From Herbaspirillum sp. AP02 (lineage in GTDB: Bacteria; Pseudomonadota; Gammaproteobacteria; Burkholderiales; Burkholderiaceae_D): a DNA stretch of 64,000 nucleotides. A program made the translations under genes and the position numbers. The notes under the pieces are model-generated. The model had not been told where the DNA came from, did not search any database, and saw only the letters and a list, made by a program, of their open reading frames with translations. Every line of letters begins with the position of its first letter. Position 1 is the stretch's first letter. Of this stretch, positions 7,634 through 16,000 are shown in pieces. Location: assembly GCF_015767275.1 (NCBI RefSeq), contig NZ_JADWMY010000009.1:186001-250000 (forward strand), written 5' to 3'.

Positions 7634-8590
7634 ATGGAAGACCTCAACGATTTGGCCTTGTTTGCCGCTGTGGTCGTGCATGGCAGCTTTTCAGCCGCTG
7701 CGCGGGCGTTGAACACGCCCAAGTCGCGCATCAGCCGCCGCGTGGCCGAACTGGAGCAGCGACTGGGCGTGCGCCTGCTGCAGCGCTCCACGCGGGTGGT
7801 GCGGGTGACCGAGGTGGGCTCGGCGTTCTTCACCCACTGCGAGGCGATGACACATGCCGCACGCGCGGCGGTGGAGGTCACCGAACACGCCGGTGCACGC
7901 CCGGCCGGTCGCCTGCGGGTCAGTTCGCCCATGGGCGTGTCGCATATCTTCCTGGCACCGCTGTTGGCCCGTTTTCTCACGGCTCATCCTGATGTGCGGC
8001 TGGAACTGGAGTTGAGCAATCGGCGCGTTGATGTGATCGGCGAAGGCATCGATGTCGCCATGCGGGTGCGCAGTACGCTGGAGGATTCCAACCTGGTGGT
8101 GCGAAGCTTCGGCACCAGCCACCAGATCCTCACGGCCAGCCCGGACTTCGTTGCTACCCATGGCCCCTTCGGCTCGGTGCAAGCCCTGCAGGGACAACGT
8201 GGACTGGGACCGGGGGGCATGCCAGGCGAAGCGGCGCGCTGGCGGCTGCAGGGCGCGGACAATGCGATGGTGGACGTCGCTTATGCGCCGGTACTGGTAA
8301 CCGACGACGTGCATCTGATGCAGGCTGCGGCCATGGGAGGTGCGGGACTGGCCGTACTTCCCTTCAATGTATGCCGCCAGGCGATCGAGCGCGGCGAACT
8401 GGTGGTCGTGCTGCCGGACTATCGCGCAGCGGCCCACCAGTTGCATGCCGTATTCCCTTCGCGCCGCGGCCTGGTCCCGGCGGTGCGCGCCTTCATCGAG
8501 TTCCTGGCCGTCGAGCTGTCCCGGACGATGCAGATGGAGAACCAGGCGCTGCAGGATCTGTTGGCGCGACAGGGCGCGATCGGGGGCTAG
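7634..8590 (+). CDS. LysR-family regulator beside azoR
   Basis: A 318-residue transcription factor. The N-terminal helix-turn-helix (VVHGSFSAAARALNTPKSRISRRVAELEQRLG) is followed by a ligand-binding domain with LRVSSPMGVSHIFLAPLLARFL and GEGIDVAMRVRSTL. ATG at 7634 is preferred to 7562 because MEDLNDLALFAAVV is the usual start of this CrgA-like subgroup and the longer form would cover the operator and TATAAT box. Control of azoR is inferred from the divergent layout. Confidence 0.88.
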   Translation: MEDLNDLALFAAVVVHGSFSAAARALNTPKSRISRRVAELEQRLGVRLLQRSTRVVRVTEVGSAFFTHCEAMTHAARAAVEVTEHAGARPAGRLRVSSPMGVSHIFLAPLLARFLTAHPDVRLELELSNRRVDVIGEGIDVAMRVRSTLEDSNLVVRSFGTSHQILTASPDFVATHGPFGSVQALQGQRGLGPGGMPGEAARWRLQGADNAMVDVAYAPVLVTDDVHLMQAAAMGGAGLAVLPFNVCRQAIERGELVVVLPDYRAAAHQLHAVFPSRRGLVPAVRAFIEFLAVELSRTMQMENQALQDLLARQGAIGG

Positions 8591-8685
8591 CCGGGAAATG
8601 TCCGGAGGTGATGGGGGCGGGTGCCTGCACGCTGGGGTTCTGCTTCCTGTTGGCGGAAGTGGAATGCCCTTCTGCAGATTTCAGA

Positions 8686-8726
8686 CGAAAAAAATCCCTA
8701 AGTGTTTGATTTCTTAGGGTTTTTTA
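8686..8726. terminator. Bidirectional rho-independent terminator at the ssrA 3' side
   Basis: A seven-base stem CCCTAAG/CTTAGGG (8696-8702 and 8713-8719) is flanked by an A tract on the left and a T tract on the right. It can therefore end transcription from both the plus-strand LysR gene and the minus-strand tmRNA. Confidence 0.85.
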
Positions 8727-8755
8727 ATTCCACTGGAATGAGCTGGAAATGTGTT

Positions 8756-9136
8756 TGGTGGAGCCGGCGGGAATCGAACCCGCGTCCAGAAGCACTCTAC
8801 AGACAGTTCTACATGCGTAGTGCAGTCAATTGGTTTTAATCCTGGCGACGCGGACGCACACGCTTCGACAGGACGAGTTACCTTGGATTTAATGACGTAT
8901 CAAGTAACCCGATACGCCACGATTCCCTGTAAATGACTCTACCGCTGTTGCCAGCACACCCCAGGGAAGAAGTGCTGTAGAGCTAGAAATTTCTTAGGTT
9001 TCTAGGTGCGATTTACGCTGCGAGAGCGTAAGATTCGTCGTTTGCATTTAAGCAGTTCCGGATGGATTAACGAGGTAACCAGTCCTCGGCATGCCCTGTT
9101 CCGCTTTGCAACCCCTGTCGAAACCAAGTCGGCCCC
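8756..9136 (-). ncRNA. ssrA: Transfer-messenger RNA (tmRNA)
   Basis: A 381-base tmRNA that rescues stalled ribosomes together with SmpB and tags the nascent chain for proteolysis. The minus strand begins GGGGCCGACTTGGTTTCGAC (from 9136) and ends with the tRNA-like T arm GGTTCGAATCCCGC-type sequence and an encoded CCA (3' end at 8756). The internal reading frame on the minus strand runs 9045 to 9013 and encodes ANDESYALAA followed by TAA, which with the charged alanine gives an 11-residue tag ending in the protease signal LAA. A protein reading of the plus strand here is spurious. A -10-like TATAAT lies on the minus strand at 9239-9234. Confidence 0.97.
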
Positions 9137-9321
9137 GTGAGTGTTGAAGCTTCGCAAATCCAGCTGGGCGCTTGAATCTGCGTATTACGCTTGCCTCCCG
9201 CTAGAGAGGCGCCCGCTTTTCGGCGGGAGGTAAATTATAACCTACTCCTAGTTGTATGGGCGTGGCCGGGCTTTTCAAGGTCCGGCGTCCACTCCACTCA
9301 TCCATTCATCCGTTCATTCAA

Positions 9322-12300
9322 TCACTGGATCGTCAGTTCCACCCGCGCCTTGGGCTCCTTGGCTGGAATGCCGGCGCCGTCCAACTTGGGGGCGATCAGG
9401 AAGATGCGCGCCGGGTCGATCACGCTTTGCTCCTGCAGGTAATTGCGCACCTGGTCGGCTCGACGCTGGGCCAGATTGCGCAGATCATCCTGGGTGACCT
9501 CGGTGTGTTCCAGGATCATCTTTTCCATCTCTTCCGGCGGTAGGGACTTGGACAACCCGATCACGTTGCGCGGCTTGTCGAATTTGCTGTCCTTGTAGAC
9601 GCGCTCCAGATACTTGCCGCGCTCGGCCGGGCTGATGCGTACCGGGGCGGAGGGCTGGCCTTCGCGGGCGATCAGGTCGGCGCGCTTCAGGCCGCGCATC
9701 TTGCGTTCCAGGGCTTCCTGGCGCAGGCCCTGGTCATCGATCTGCGGATCGACACGGCCGGTGATGTCGAGCTTGATGCCGGGGCGTTCGTGCAGGACGT
9801 AGCCGAGGGCATCGAGCTTCTTGCGGACTTCGTCGGTGACCTCTGAAGAACCGGGCGCGAACTCGATGTAGCGCAATTCGCCGATGTGCTCGTCGGCACG
9901 GAACATCGAGCCGATCAGGGCGAAGGGGGAGGTGACGGCCTTGACGATCAGGTTCACGAAGACCCGCACGATGATGCCGCCGACCGAGAACTCGGGGTCG
10001 GAGAGCGAACCTGAAATCGGCAGGTTGAGATTGATGTTGCCGTCACGATCCTTGAGCAGCGAGACCGCCAGCATCACCGGCAGCTTGGTGGCGTCGGGGC
10101 TGTCCACGCGTTCGCCGAAGGTCAGCTGTTCGATGCGCAGGTCGTTCTGGGCGACCAGCTTGTCGTTCTCGATCTTGTATTGCACGTCCATGGACAGCTT
10201 GCCCTTGGTGATCGGGTAGCCGGCGTACTTGGCGGAATAGGGCGTCAGGCGCGGCAGTTGCACGCCGTTGGCGCTGGCCTTGAGATCAAGGTACATGGGC
10301 TTGAACAGCGGATTGAGCGAGCCGGAAATCTGCAGCGGCGCGTCGTTGTCGATCTTGCCGTTGATGTTGACGGGCGCGGGCTGCGGCTTCTCCGAGGAGA
10401 TTTGGCCGATGGTGCCGGCCAGGCCGGTCATGTTGGCGGTGTAGTTGGGTTTGACGAAGTTGTCGGTGTAGTTGATGTTGCCGCCATCCAGGACCACCTG
10501 TCCGATGCGCACGATGGGCGCATCAGCGGAGGCGGCTGGGGTGGTCACGGGGGCGCTGGAGGTGGTCTTGCGGGAGGTGCCGGTGTTGCCGGGTTTGGCC
10601 TCTTTGCTGTCCTTCTTGCTGTCGTCGGTGATCGAGCCCTGCTCCTGCGCGTCAGCCACGACGATGTCCTGCAGGTTCAGGCGGCCCTTGTCGGAGAGGA
10701 TCGCGCGGGCGTAGAAGTTGGACAGGGTGATCTTCTCCAGCGCCACTTGCGTGCGCGCACCCAGTCTGGCCTGGATGCCGCTCAGGGCCAGGGTACGCCA
10801 GCGCAGGAAGTCGGTGGAGGTGACCTTGTCCTGCATGCGCAGGTTGGTGATGGCGGCCTCGCCCTTGTAATCCAGCGCGAGTTTTTGCGCTTCCAGCGGC
10901 GGTGTGACGGCCAGCTTGCCCTTGGCGCTGACCAGGCCGGTGCTGAGGGTCACGTTGAGGACATCGGTGAAGTAGTGCTGGAAGGGCGCGATGGGCAGGT
11001 CCTTGACGTCCAGGTCGAGGTCCAGCTGCTTCAGGCGTGGTGCGGCCTGGCCGCTCAGTTCGGCGCCGCCGGTCTTGTCGAAGCGTGCCTGCAGCTTGAA
11101 GGGGATGGTCTGGTCCAGCGTGTCACTGAGATTTTTTGCCTGCAATGACAGGGACTGCAGGCTGATCGGCTGGGCGCCCTTGCCTGGGGGTGTCAGGCGC
11201 AGGTCGGCCAGGTCCACGCTGGTGTCGTCGAGCTTGATGTGCCCATCACGCAGTTGCAGGGTAGTGTTGCCGGAGAGCTTGCCGGCGATGTCGGTGACGG
11301 GCGTGCGCCCCAGGTAATTGCGGTAGGCGGCGAGGTCGATGCGTTCCAGCTTGAGCTTGCCGCTGACCTGCACCTTGAGCGGCTGGACCTGGCCGTCGAA
11401 GCCCAGCGTGCCGTGGCCGTTTTCCGTCACCGACAGATTCAGTTGGGCCGGCTTGGCATCGGTGCCGGTGGACAGACCGGTGGCGCTGATCTCCAGTTTG
11501 GTGAGCTTGATGTCCTGCGCCGGGCTGGCGTTGGCCTGGTCGCGCCAGTTGATGTCACCACCGTGCACTTTCAATTGTTGCAGGACGATGGGGGCAGTTG
11601 ATGCTGGTGTCGTTGGTGCCGGCGCGCCAGCCTGTGCTGGCGTGGCGCCCGGTTTGGCCGTGGCCTTGCCGTTGCGGGTGTTGCTGGTGTTGCTGGCGAG
11701 GGCGCGCAACCAGTTGATTTCTCCGCGGGCATTCATGTCGACCCAGACTTGCGGCTGTTCCAGGCTGATCTGGCTGATCTCGCCGCTGGCGGCCAGCAGG
11801 TCGAATTGACCGAGCTGCACGGCCAGTGACTTGGCCTTGAGCAGCGGGGCCTTGGCCTTGTCCTGCAAGGAGATGTCATCGATGCGGATATCACCGGCCA
11901 GGGTCACGCTGGGTTTGTCTTCCTTGCGGCTGAAGCCCAGGTCCAGCCTGGTGGTGAGCTTGGCGCTCTGTACTGCGAGGGGCAATTCTGCCGGAACGAA
12001 AGGCAGGTAGCTGACCAGGTCCAGCTGGTCGATGTCGATGGCGAAGGCCGATTCCTGGGACGAGGCGAAGGGCTTGCTGCGACCCTTCAGGTGCAGCGGC
12101 GTGCCGTTGATGGTAGCGGCCAGTTGCGGCTGCACGAAGCTGTCGATGTTGCCGGGCAGGTTGGAGATGAAGGGCAGGCCCAGTTGCAGAGCGGCGATGT
12201 CGATGTTCTTGCCGCTGACCTTGTCCTCGAAGCGGATTGCGCCATCCTGCAATTGCACGTTGGCCAGAGAGAAGCGGGCCTGGCCTTCGCTCTTGGGTTG

Positions 12301-12747
12301 CGCGGCCAGCCGCTCGAGGATGTCGGAGAAGTTGTAGTGGCCGCTGCCGTTGGCGTCCAGGCGGATGACATGCAGTTGCGGGGTGGTCAGCCTGATCTCA
12401 TCCAGTACCGGCGCCATGCGTAGCAGCGAGGCCGAGGAGATGTCCACCAGCAGCGATTGGGTGCTGAAGAAGGGACTCTTGCCATCGGCTTCGAAGAGCG
12501 TGATATCGGAGGCCCGCAGCGCCAGCCGGAAGGGATTGAAGCTGATCTCGCCGATGGAGAGCTTGCGACCGATCTGCGCCTGGGTCTGGTCGATGGCGAT
12601 CTTGCGCACCAGGGACGGCAGGGCAGCCCAGCTGAGGGCGGCCAGTACCAGCAGGACGACCAGGGTCCAGGCCAGCCATCGGAGGGGGCGGCGCAGGCGC
12701 TGCCACGCGGGATGCTGGGTGAAAGAGGCGGTGCCCGGCTTGGTCAT
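9322..12747 (-). CDS. DUF748 / AsmA-like giant envelope protein
   Basis: A 1141-residue inner-membrane-anchored protein of the AsmA/YhdP/TamB superfamily, DUF748 type. One N-terminal membrane helix (residues about 25-45, WLAWTLVVLLVLAALSWAAL) is followed by repetitive beta-strand DUF748 segments. The LSIGEISFNPFRLALRASDITLFEADGKSP opening is typical. A low-complexity linker rich in Pro, Thr and Ala lies near residues 380-410. The C-terminal region (LRYIEFAPGSSEVTDEVRKKLDALG) resembles an OmpA-like peptidoglycan-binding segment. Such bridge-like proteins are thought to move phospholipids between membranes. ATG at 12747 is chosen because the upstream extension to 12876 is basic and uncharacteristic. 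It appears to be a single-gene unit. Confidence 0.85.
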   Translation of the reverse strand: MTKPGTASFTQHPAWQRLRRPLRWLAWTLVVLLVLAALSWAALPSLVRKIAIDQTQAQIGRKLSIGEISFNPFRLALRASDITLFEADGKSPFFSTQSLLVDISSASLLRMAPVLDEIRLTTPQLHVIRLDANGSGHYNFSDILERLAAQPKSEGQARFSLANVQLQDGAIRFEDKVSGKNIDIAALQLGLPFISNLPGNIDSFVQPQLAATINGTPLHLKGRSKPFASSQESAFAIDIDQLDLVSYLPFVPAELPLAVQSAKLTTRLDLGFSRKEDKPSVTLAGDIRIDDISLQDKAKAPLLKAKSLAVQLGQFDLLAASGEISQISLEQPQVWVDMNARGEINWLRALASNTSNTRNGKATAKPGATPAQAGAPAPTTPASTAPIVLQQLKVHGGDINWRDQANASPAQDIKLTKLEISATGLSTGTDAKPAQLNLSVTENGHGTLGFDGQVQPLKVQVSGKLKLERIDLAAYRNYLGRTPVTDIAGKLSGNTTLQLRDGHIKLDDTSVDLADLRLTPPGKGAQPISLQSLSLQAKNLSDTLDQTIPFKLQARFDKTGGAELSGQAAPRLKQLDLDLDVKDLPIAPFQHYFTDVLNVTLSTGLVSAKGKLAVTPPLEAQKLALDYKGEAAITNLRMQDKVTSTDFLRWRTLALSGIQARLGARTQVALEKITLSNFYARAILSDKGRLNLQDIVVADAQEQGSITDDSKKDSKEAKPGNTGTSRKTTSSAPVTTPAASADAPIVRIGQVVLDGGNINYTDNFVKPNYTANMTGLAGTIGQISSEKPQPAPVNINGKIDNDAPLQISGSLNPLFKPMYLDLKASANGVQLPRLTPYSAKYAGYPITKGKLSMDVQYKIENDKLVAQNDLRIEQLTFGERVDSPDATKLPVMLAVSLLKDRDGNINLNLPISGSLSDPEFSVGGIIVRVFVNLIVKAVTSPFALIGSMFRADEHIGELRYIEFAPGSSEVTDEVRKKLDALGYVLHERPGIKLDITGRVDPQIDDQGLRQEALERKMRGLKRADLIAREGQPSAPVRISPAERGKYLERVYKDSKFDKPRNVIGLSKSLPPEEMEKMILEHTEVTQDDLRNLAQRRADQVRNYLQEQSVIDPARIFLIAPKLDGAGIPAKEPKARVELTIQ

Positions 12748-12981
12748 TGCGGTTTTCCCTTGTCGGTGCCGGCCCGTCCGCTGCACTGGCTGCATTGGTT
12801 GCAAGGGAGGCCGGTTCTGATTGTGATGTGTCGGCGGCGATCGGTGCTCAGCAGCGGCGAGCCCGCCTGCCGTCATTCTAATGCGAGGCGCCGTCGCTGT
12901 GATACGTGACGCTGGCGTATGGTGGTGCAGTGCTAGGAGGGGAAAGCGGCGCCCAAGTTTCCGCAGGGCGCCGCCGGAGCA

Positions 12982-13638
12982 TCAGGAGAGGAGGGTAAGG
13001 ATCTGCAGTGGGGTATGCAGCAGGGCATCGGCATCCCATCCAGTGGGCTCGCTATGGCCGCAGTAGCCCCAGGCGGCGGCGATGGTAGGCATGCTGGCGG
13101 CACGGCCGGCCTGGATGTCGCGCAGGTCGTCGCCGACGTACCAGCAATCCTCGGGTGCCAATTGCAGGCGCCGCGCGGCTTCCAGCAGGGGGGCAGGATG
13201 CGGCTTGGGATGTGGTGTGGTATCGCCGGAAATGATGCAGGCAGCCTGGCCCAGGCCGATCTGCGGCGCCAGGACATCGGTGAAGCGCGCTGCCTTGTTG
13301 GTAACGATACCCCAGGCGATCTGGCGCGATTCCAGCTGGGCCAACAGTTCGGGGATGCCGTCGAACAGGCGGCTGTGCTGGCTCATGTTGGCTTCGTAAC
13401 GATCCAGGAAGCGCACGCGCAGCGCTTCGTACCGGTCGTCGCCCGGATGGATGCCGAGCGCCGCGCCGATCAGGCCACGCGCACCGGCCGAGGCGACCGG
13501 ACGTAGCTGCTCATAGGGAGCGTCGCCCAGACCGCGCTCCTGGCGCAGAAAATTGGCGGCCGCCGCGAGGTCGGGTGCGGTATCGGCGAGGGTGCCGTCG
13601 AGGTCGAACAGGATCGCGCGCGGAGGGCGTAGTGGCAT
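12982..13638 (-). CDS. gph: Phosphoglycolate phosphatase (HAD family)
   Basis: A 218-residue HAD-superfamily phosphatase that removes phosphate from 2-phosphoglycolate, produced by DNA repair and oxygenation side reactions. All four HAD motifs are visible: nucleophile FDLDGTLADT (residue about 11), motif II VTNKA, the lysine region in DTTPHPKPHPAP, and motif IV YVGDDLRDIQAG. It lies downstream of ubiG on the same strand with a 69-base gap; ubiG-gph linkage is classical in proteobacteria. Confidence 0.92.
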   Translation of the reverse strand: MPLRPPRAILFDLDGTLADTAPDLAAAANFLRQERGLGDAPYEQLRPVASAGARGLIGAALGIHPGDDRYEALRVRFLDRYEANMSQHSRLFDGIPELLAQLESRQIAWGIVTNKAARFTDVLAPQIGLGQAACIISGDTTPHPKPHPAPLLEAARRLQLAPEDCWYVGDDLRDIQAGRAASMPTIAAAWGYCGHSEPTGWDADALLHTPLQILTLLS

Positions 13639-13707
13639 GGGGTCGTGTCAGTGATGGCAGTGGAGGGGAGGGGGGCCGCAGCATGGCTGCGGCGGCGGGA
13701 TGGCCGA

Positions 13708-14433
13708 TCAGGCCAGCTTGGTACAGGCCACCAGGTAGTTGACGCTGGTGTCCGCGTTGAGGGAGTAGATCTTGGTCAGCGGGTTGTAGCCCATGCCCTT
13801 GAAGGCGTCGATCTGCAGATCGGCTTCGCGGGTGTAGCGGGCCAGCTCGGCCGGGGTGATGAACTTGGCGTAATCATGCGTGCCCTTGGGCAGCAGGCGC
13901 AGCACGTATTCGGCGCCGATGATGGCCATCACGTAAGACTTCATGTTGCGGTTCAGCGTGGAGAAGAACAGCTTGCCGCCCGGCTTGGCCAGGGTGGCGG
14001 CGGCGCGTACGATGGCGGCCGGATCGGGGACGTGTTCCAGCATTTCCATGCAGGTCACCACGTCGTACTGGCCGGCTTCGCGTGCCGCCATGTCTTCGGC
14101 GGCGATCTTTTCGTAGCGCACCTGCACGCCCGATTCCATGCTGTGCAGGTCGGCCACTTTCAGGGCCTTGTCGGAGAGGTCGATGCCGGTGACGTCGGCG
14201 CCCTTGATGGCCATGGATTCGGCCAGGATGCCACCACCGCAGCCGATGTCGATGACTTTCTTGCCGGCCAGCGGAGCGCGTGCATTGATCCATTCCAGGC
14301 GCAGCGGGTTGATTTCATGCAGGGGACGGAATTCCGAACCCGGGTCCCACCAGCGATGGGCCAGTTCACTGAATTTCTGGATCTCTTGAGGATCGGCGTT
14401 CATGGTCGCGTTGGTCACAATGGTCGTGTTCAT
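13708..14433 (-). CDS. ubiG: Ubiquinone biosynthesis O-methyltransferase
   Basis: An S-adenosylmethionine-dependent methyltransferase of 241 residues that performs both O-methylations in ubiquinone synthesis. The class I SAM motif [27 protein letters not shown] (from about residue 60) and the UbiG-type opening [24 protein letters not shown] are diagnostic. It is followed by gph. The upstream neighbour ompA has its own terminator, so ubiG starts a separate unit. Confidence 0.95.
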   Translation of the reverse strand: MNTTIVTNATMNADPQEIQKFSELAHRWWDPGSEFRPLHEINPLRLEWINARAPLAGKKVIDIGCGGGILAESMAIKGADVTGIDLSDKALKVADLHSMESGVQVRYEKIAAEDMAAREAGQYDVVTCMEMLEHVPDPAAIVRAAATLAKPGGKLFFSTLNRNMKSYVMAIIGAEYVLRLLPKGTHDYAKFITPAELARYTREADLQIDAFKGMGYNPLTKIYSLNADTSVNYLVACTKLA

Positions 14434-14528
14434 GGGGCCTAATGATAGCCCAAACGGACAGCCACGGTTGGCGGCGGCAGATCAAGAACGACCACAAAAA
14501 CGCGCTGACACGCAAATGCAGCAGCAAT

Positions 14529-14553
14529 AAAAAAACCCCGCCGAAGCGGGGTT
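14529..14553 (-). terminator. Rho-independent terminator of the ompA-like gene
   Basis: On the minus strand a stem AACCCCGC/GCGGGGTT with loop TTCG-like is followed by seven T. It lies 26 bases after the ompA-like stop codon. Confidence 0.92.
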
Positions 14554-14578
14554 CATAGAGCCTTGTAGCGTAAATCGA

Positions 14579-15193
14579 TTACTTGCGGGTACCCACAACT
14601 TCGATTTCCACGCGACGGTTCTTGGCGCGGCCAGCAGCGGTCTTGTTGTCGGCGACCGGTTGCGACTTGCCCTTGCCTTCGGTGTAGACGCGGTTGGCTT
14701 CGACGCCCTTCGACACCAGGTAGGCCTTGACGGACTCAGCGCGGCGAACCGACAGCTTCTGGTTGTAGGCAACGGAGCCGATCGAGTCGGTGTGGCCGAC
14801 AGCGATGATGACTTCCAGGTTGATGGCCTTCAGGTTACCAACCAGTTCGTCCAGCTTGGCCTTGCCAGCAGGCTTCAGGGTTGCCTTGTCGAAATCGAAG
14901 AAGGCGTCAGCAGCGTAGGTGACCTTTTCCGAGGTCGGGGCAGCGACAGGAGCCGGAGCCGGAGCAGGAGCGGCAGCAGCAACCGGAGCCGGTGCCGGCG
15001 GTTCTTCGCACGGACCGTTCACGTAAGCGGTTTGCCAGCACAGACCGTAACCGCTGCGGGTCACGACGTCACGGCCATCTTGCAGATACAGGCTGCCGGG
15101 ACGAACCTTGATGTCCTTGGTTTCCTGAGCGGTGGCAGACAGTGCGATGGCTGCGGACGCAGCAGCGAAGACGAGTTTTGCTAATTTGTTCAT
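14579..15193 (-). CDS. OmpA-family outer membrane protein (OmpA-C domain, no barrel)
   Basis: A 204-residue exported protein. The signal peptide covers about residues 1-22 (ending in LSATAQ). A short N-terminal part with two cysteines (GLCWQTAYVNGPCEEP) is followed by an Ala-Pro linker (residues about 65-90) and an OmpA-C peptidoglycan-binding domain (FFDFDKATLKPAGKAKLDEL, VGHTDSIGS, NRRVEIEV). It lacks the eight-strand barrel of classical OmpA and resembles the betaproteobacterial OmpA/RmpM-like proteins that anchor the outer membrane to peptidoglycan. GGAGAG lies 6 bases before ATG. It is probably abundant: it has a strong terminator and a long leader region. Confidence 0.9.
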   Translation of the reverse strand: MNKLAKLVFAAASAAIALSATAQETKDIKVRPGSLYLQDGRDVVTRSGYGLCWQTAYVNGPCEEPPAPAPVAAAAPAPAPAPVAAPTSEKVTYAADAFFDFDKATLKPAGKAKLDELVGNLKAINLEVIIAVGHTDSIGSVAYNQKLSVRRAESVKAYLVSKGVEANRVYTEGKGKSQPVADNKTAAGRAKNRRVEIEVVGTRK

Positions 15194-16000
15194 GTTTCTC
15201 CTCTCGGGTGAGATATCCGCAGATAAACTGCGCTACAAGATTACGACATCAAAAAATGAATAATATCATGTGTTCAGGTCGTCACTGGCCCTTGTTCCAT
15301 GGGGCTAGTAATGAACTTAGCCGCCATTCTGCCACACGGATTGTCCTTCAGCGATGCTTGCCAATTGGTCCAGACAACGTTTTTGGGACTGTGTTGTTTC
15401 TTCGCAACGGGATATTTTTGAGCCGTTTTTGTTCCATCCAGGCCTTAAAAATCACGGTTTTTTTAAGAAAATCCTTATTTTTCATACAGTTCGCGCATTT
15501 TCGCCGGGGCAAGTAGTTGTCATTTTCTCCGGGGCATCGCCCCGTGGGCTCATGATGATTTTTTCTGGCAGGCAGTGTGGGAATGATGTCGGGAAAGCTT
15601 TTTCCCATTTGTAATTTCAACACCATGCGGCAATTGCATGAGCAAATGATGCTGTGCGGCAATTATGTTGAGGCTGTTCATGTGGGTTCGTGTGAAGCTC
15701 ATGTGAACCGCCCGCTGATCGTGTGCTGAGCACTGAGCTGCCGTCACGGACATCTAATATATATAGCGAGCCAGACGCAAAGGTCGGCCGCTCTCGCAGG
15801 CTGGGAGCGCCTGGTGGCGGTGCACTGCATTTTTGCGTCAAGTCGGTGCGGCGCCGCGATGCAGGCCGTTGGAGGCGTTTTGAGGGCGGTTGGCGGGCTT
15901 TTGACCCTCCCGGCATGCTAGAATCCACTGTTCTGATCAGTCCAAGGGCCACGCCCGCCCGGCAGGATTTTCTGGCCGGGAAACATCTTTCGACTCTCCA
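15194..16000. other. 807-base AT-rich intergenic region between ompA and gyrA
   Basis: No convincing gene is present; reading frames here lack family features and ribosome sites. The region is clearly richer in A and T than its neighbours. It holds the leaders of the divergent ompA-like gene and gyrA, a 16-base direct repeat (15496-15511 and 15521-15536, one mismatch), a GC hairpin CGGGGC-ATC-GCCCCG just after the second copy, two copies of TGCGGCAATT about 32 bases apart, and a -10-like TAGAAT at 15919-15924 about 80 bases before gyrA. No tRNA or known small-RNA signature was recognised. Confidence 0.6.
15496..15536. repeat. Pair of 16-base direct repeats
   Basis: CATTTTCGCCGGGGCA (15496-15511) recurs as CATTTTCTCCGGGGCA (15521-15536), one mismatch, 25 bases from start to start. 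The second copy runs into a six-base-pair hairpin. It could be a protein-binding pair controlling ompA or gyrA. Confidence 0.6.

Noticed and set aside
8751-8936. 61-residue plus-strand frame starting MFGGAGGNRTRVQKHS
   Set aside because: This is the familiar false translation of a tmRNA/tRNA 3' end on the opposite strand.
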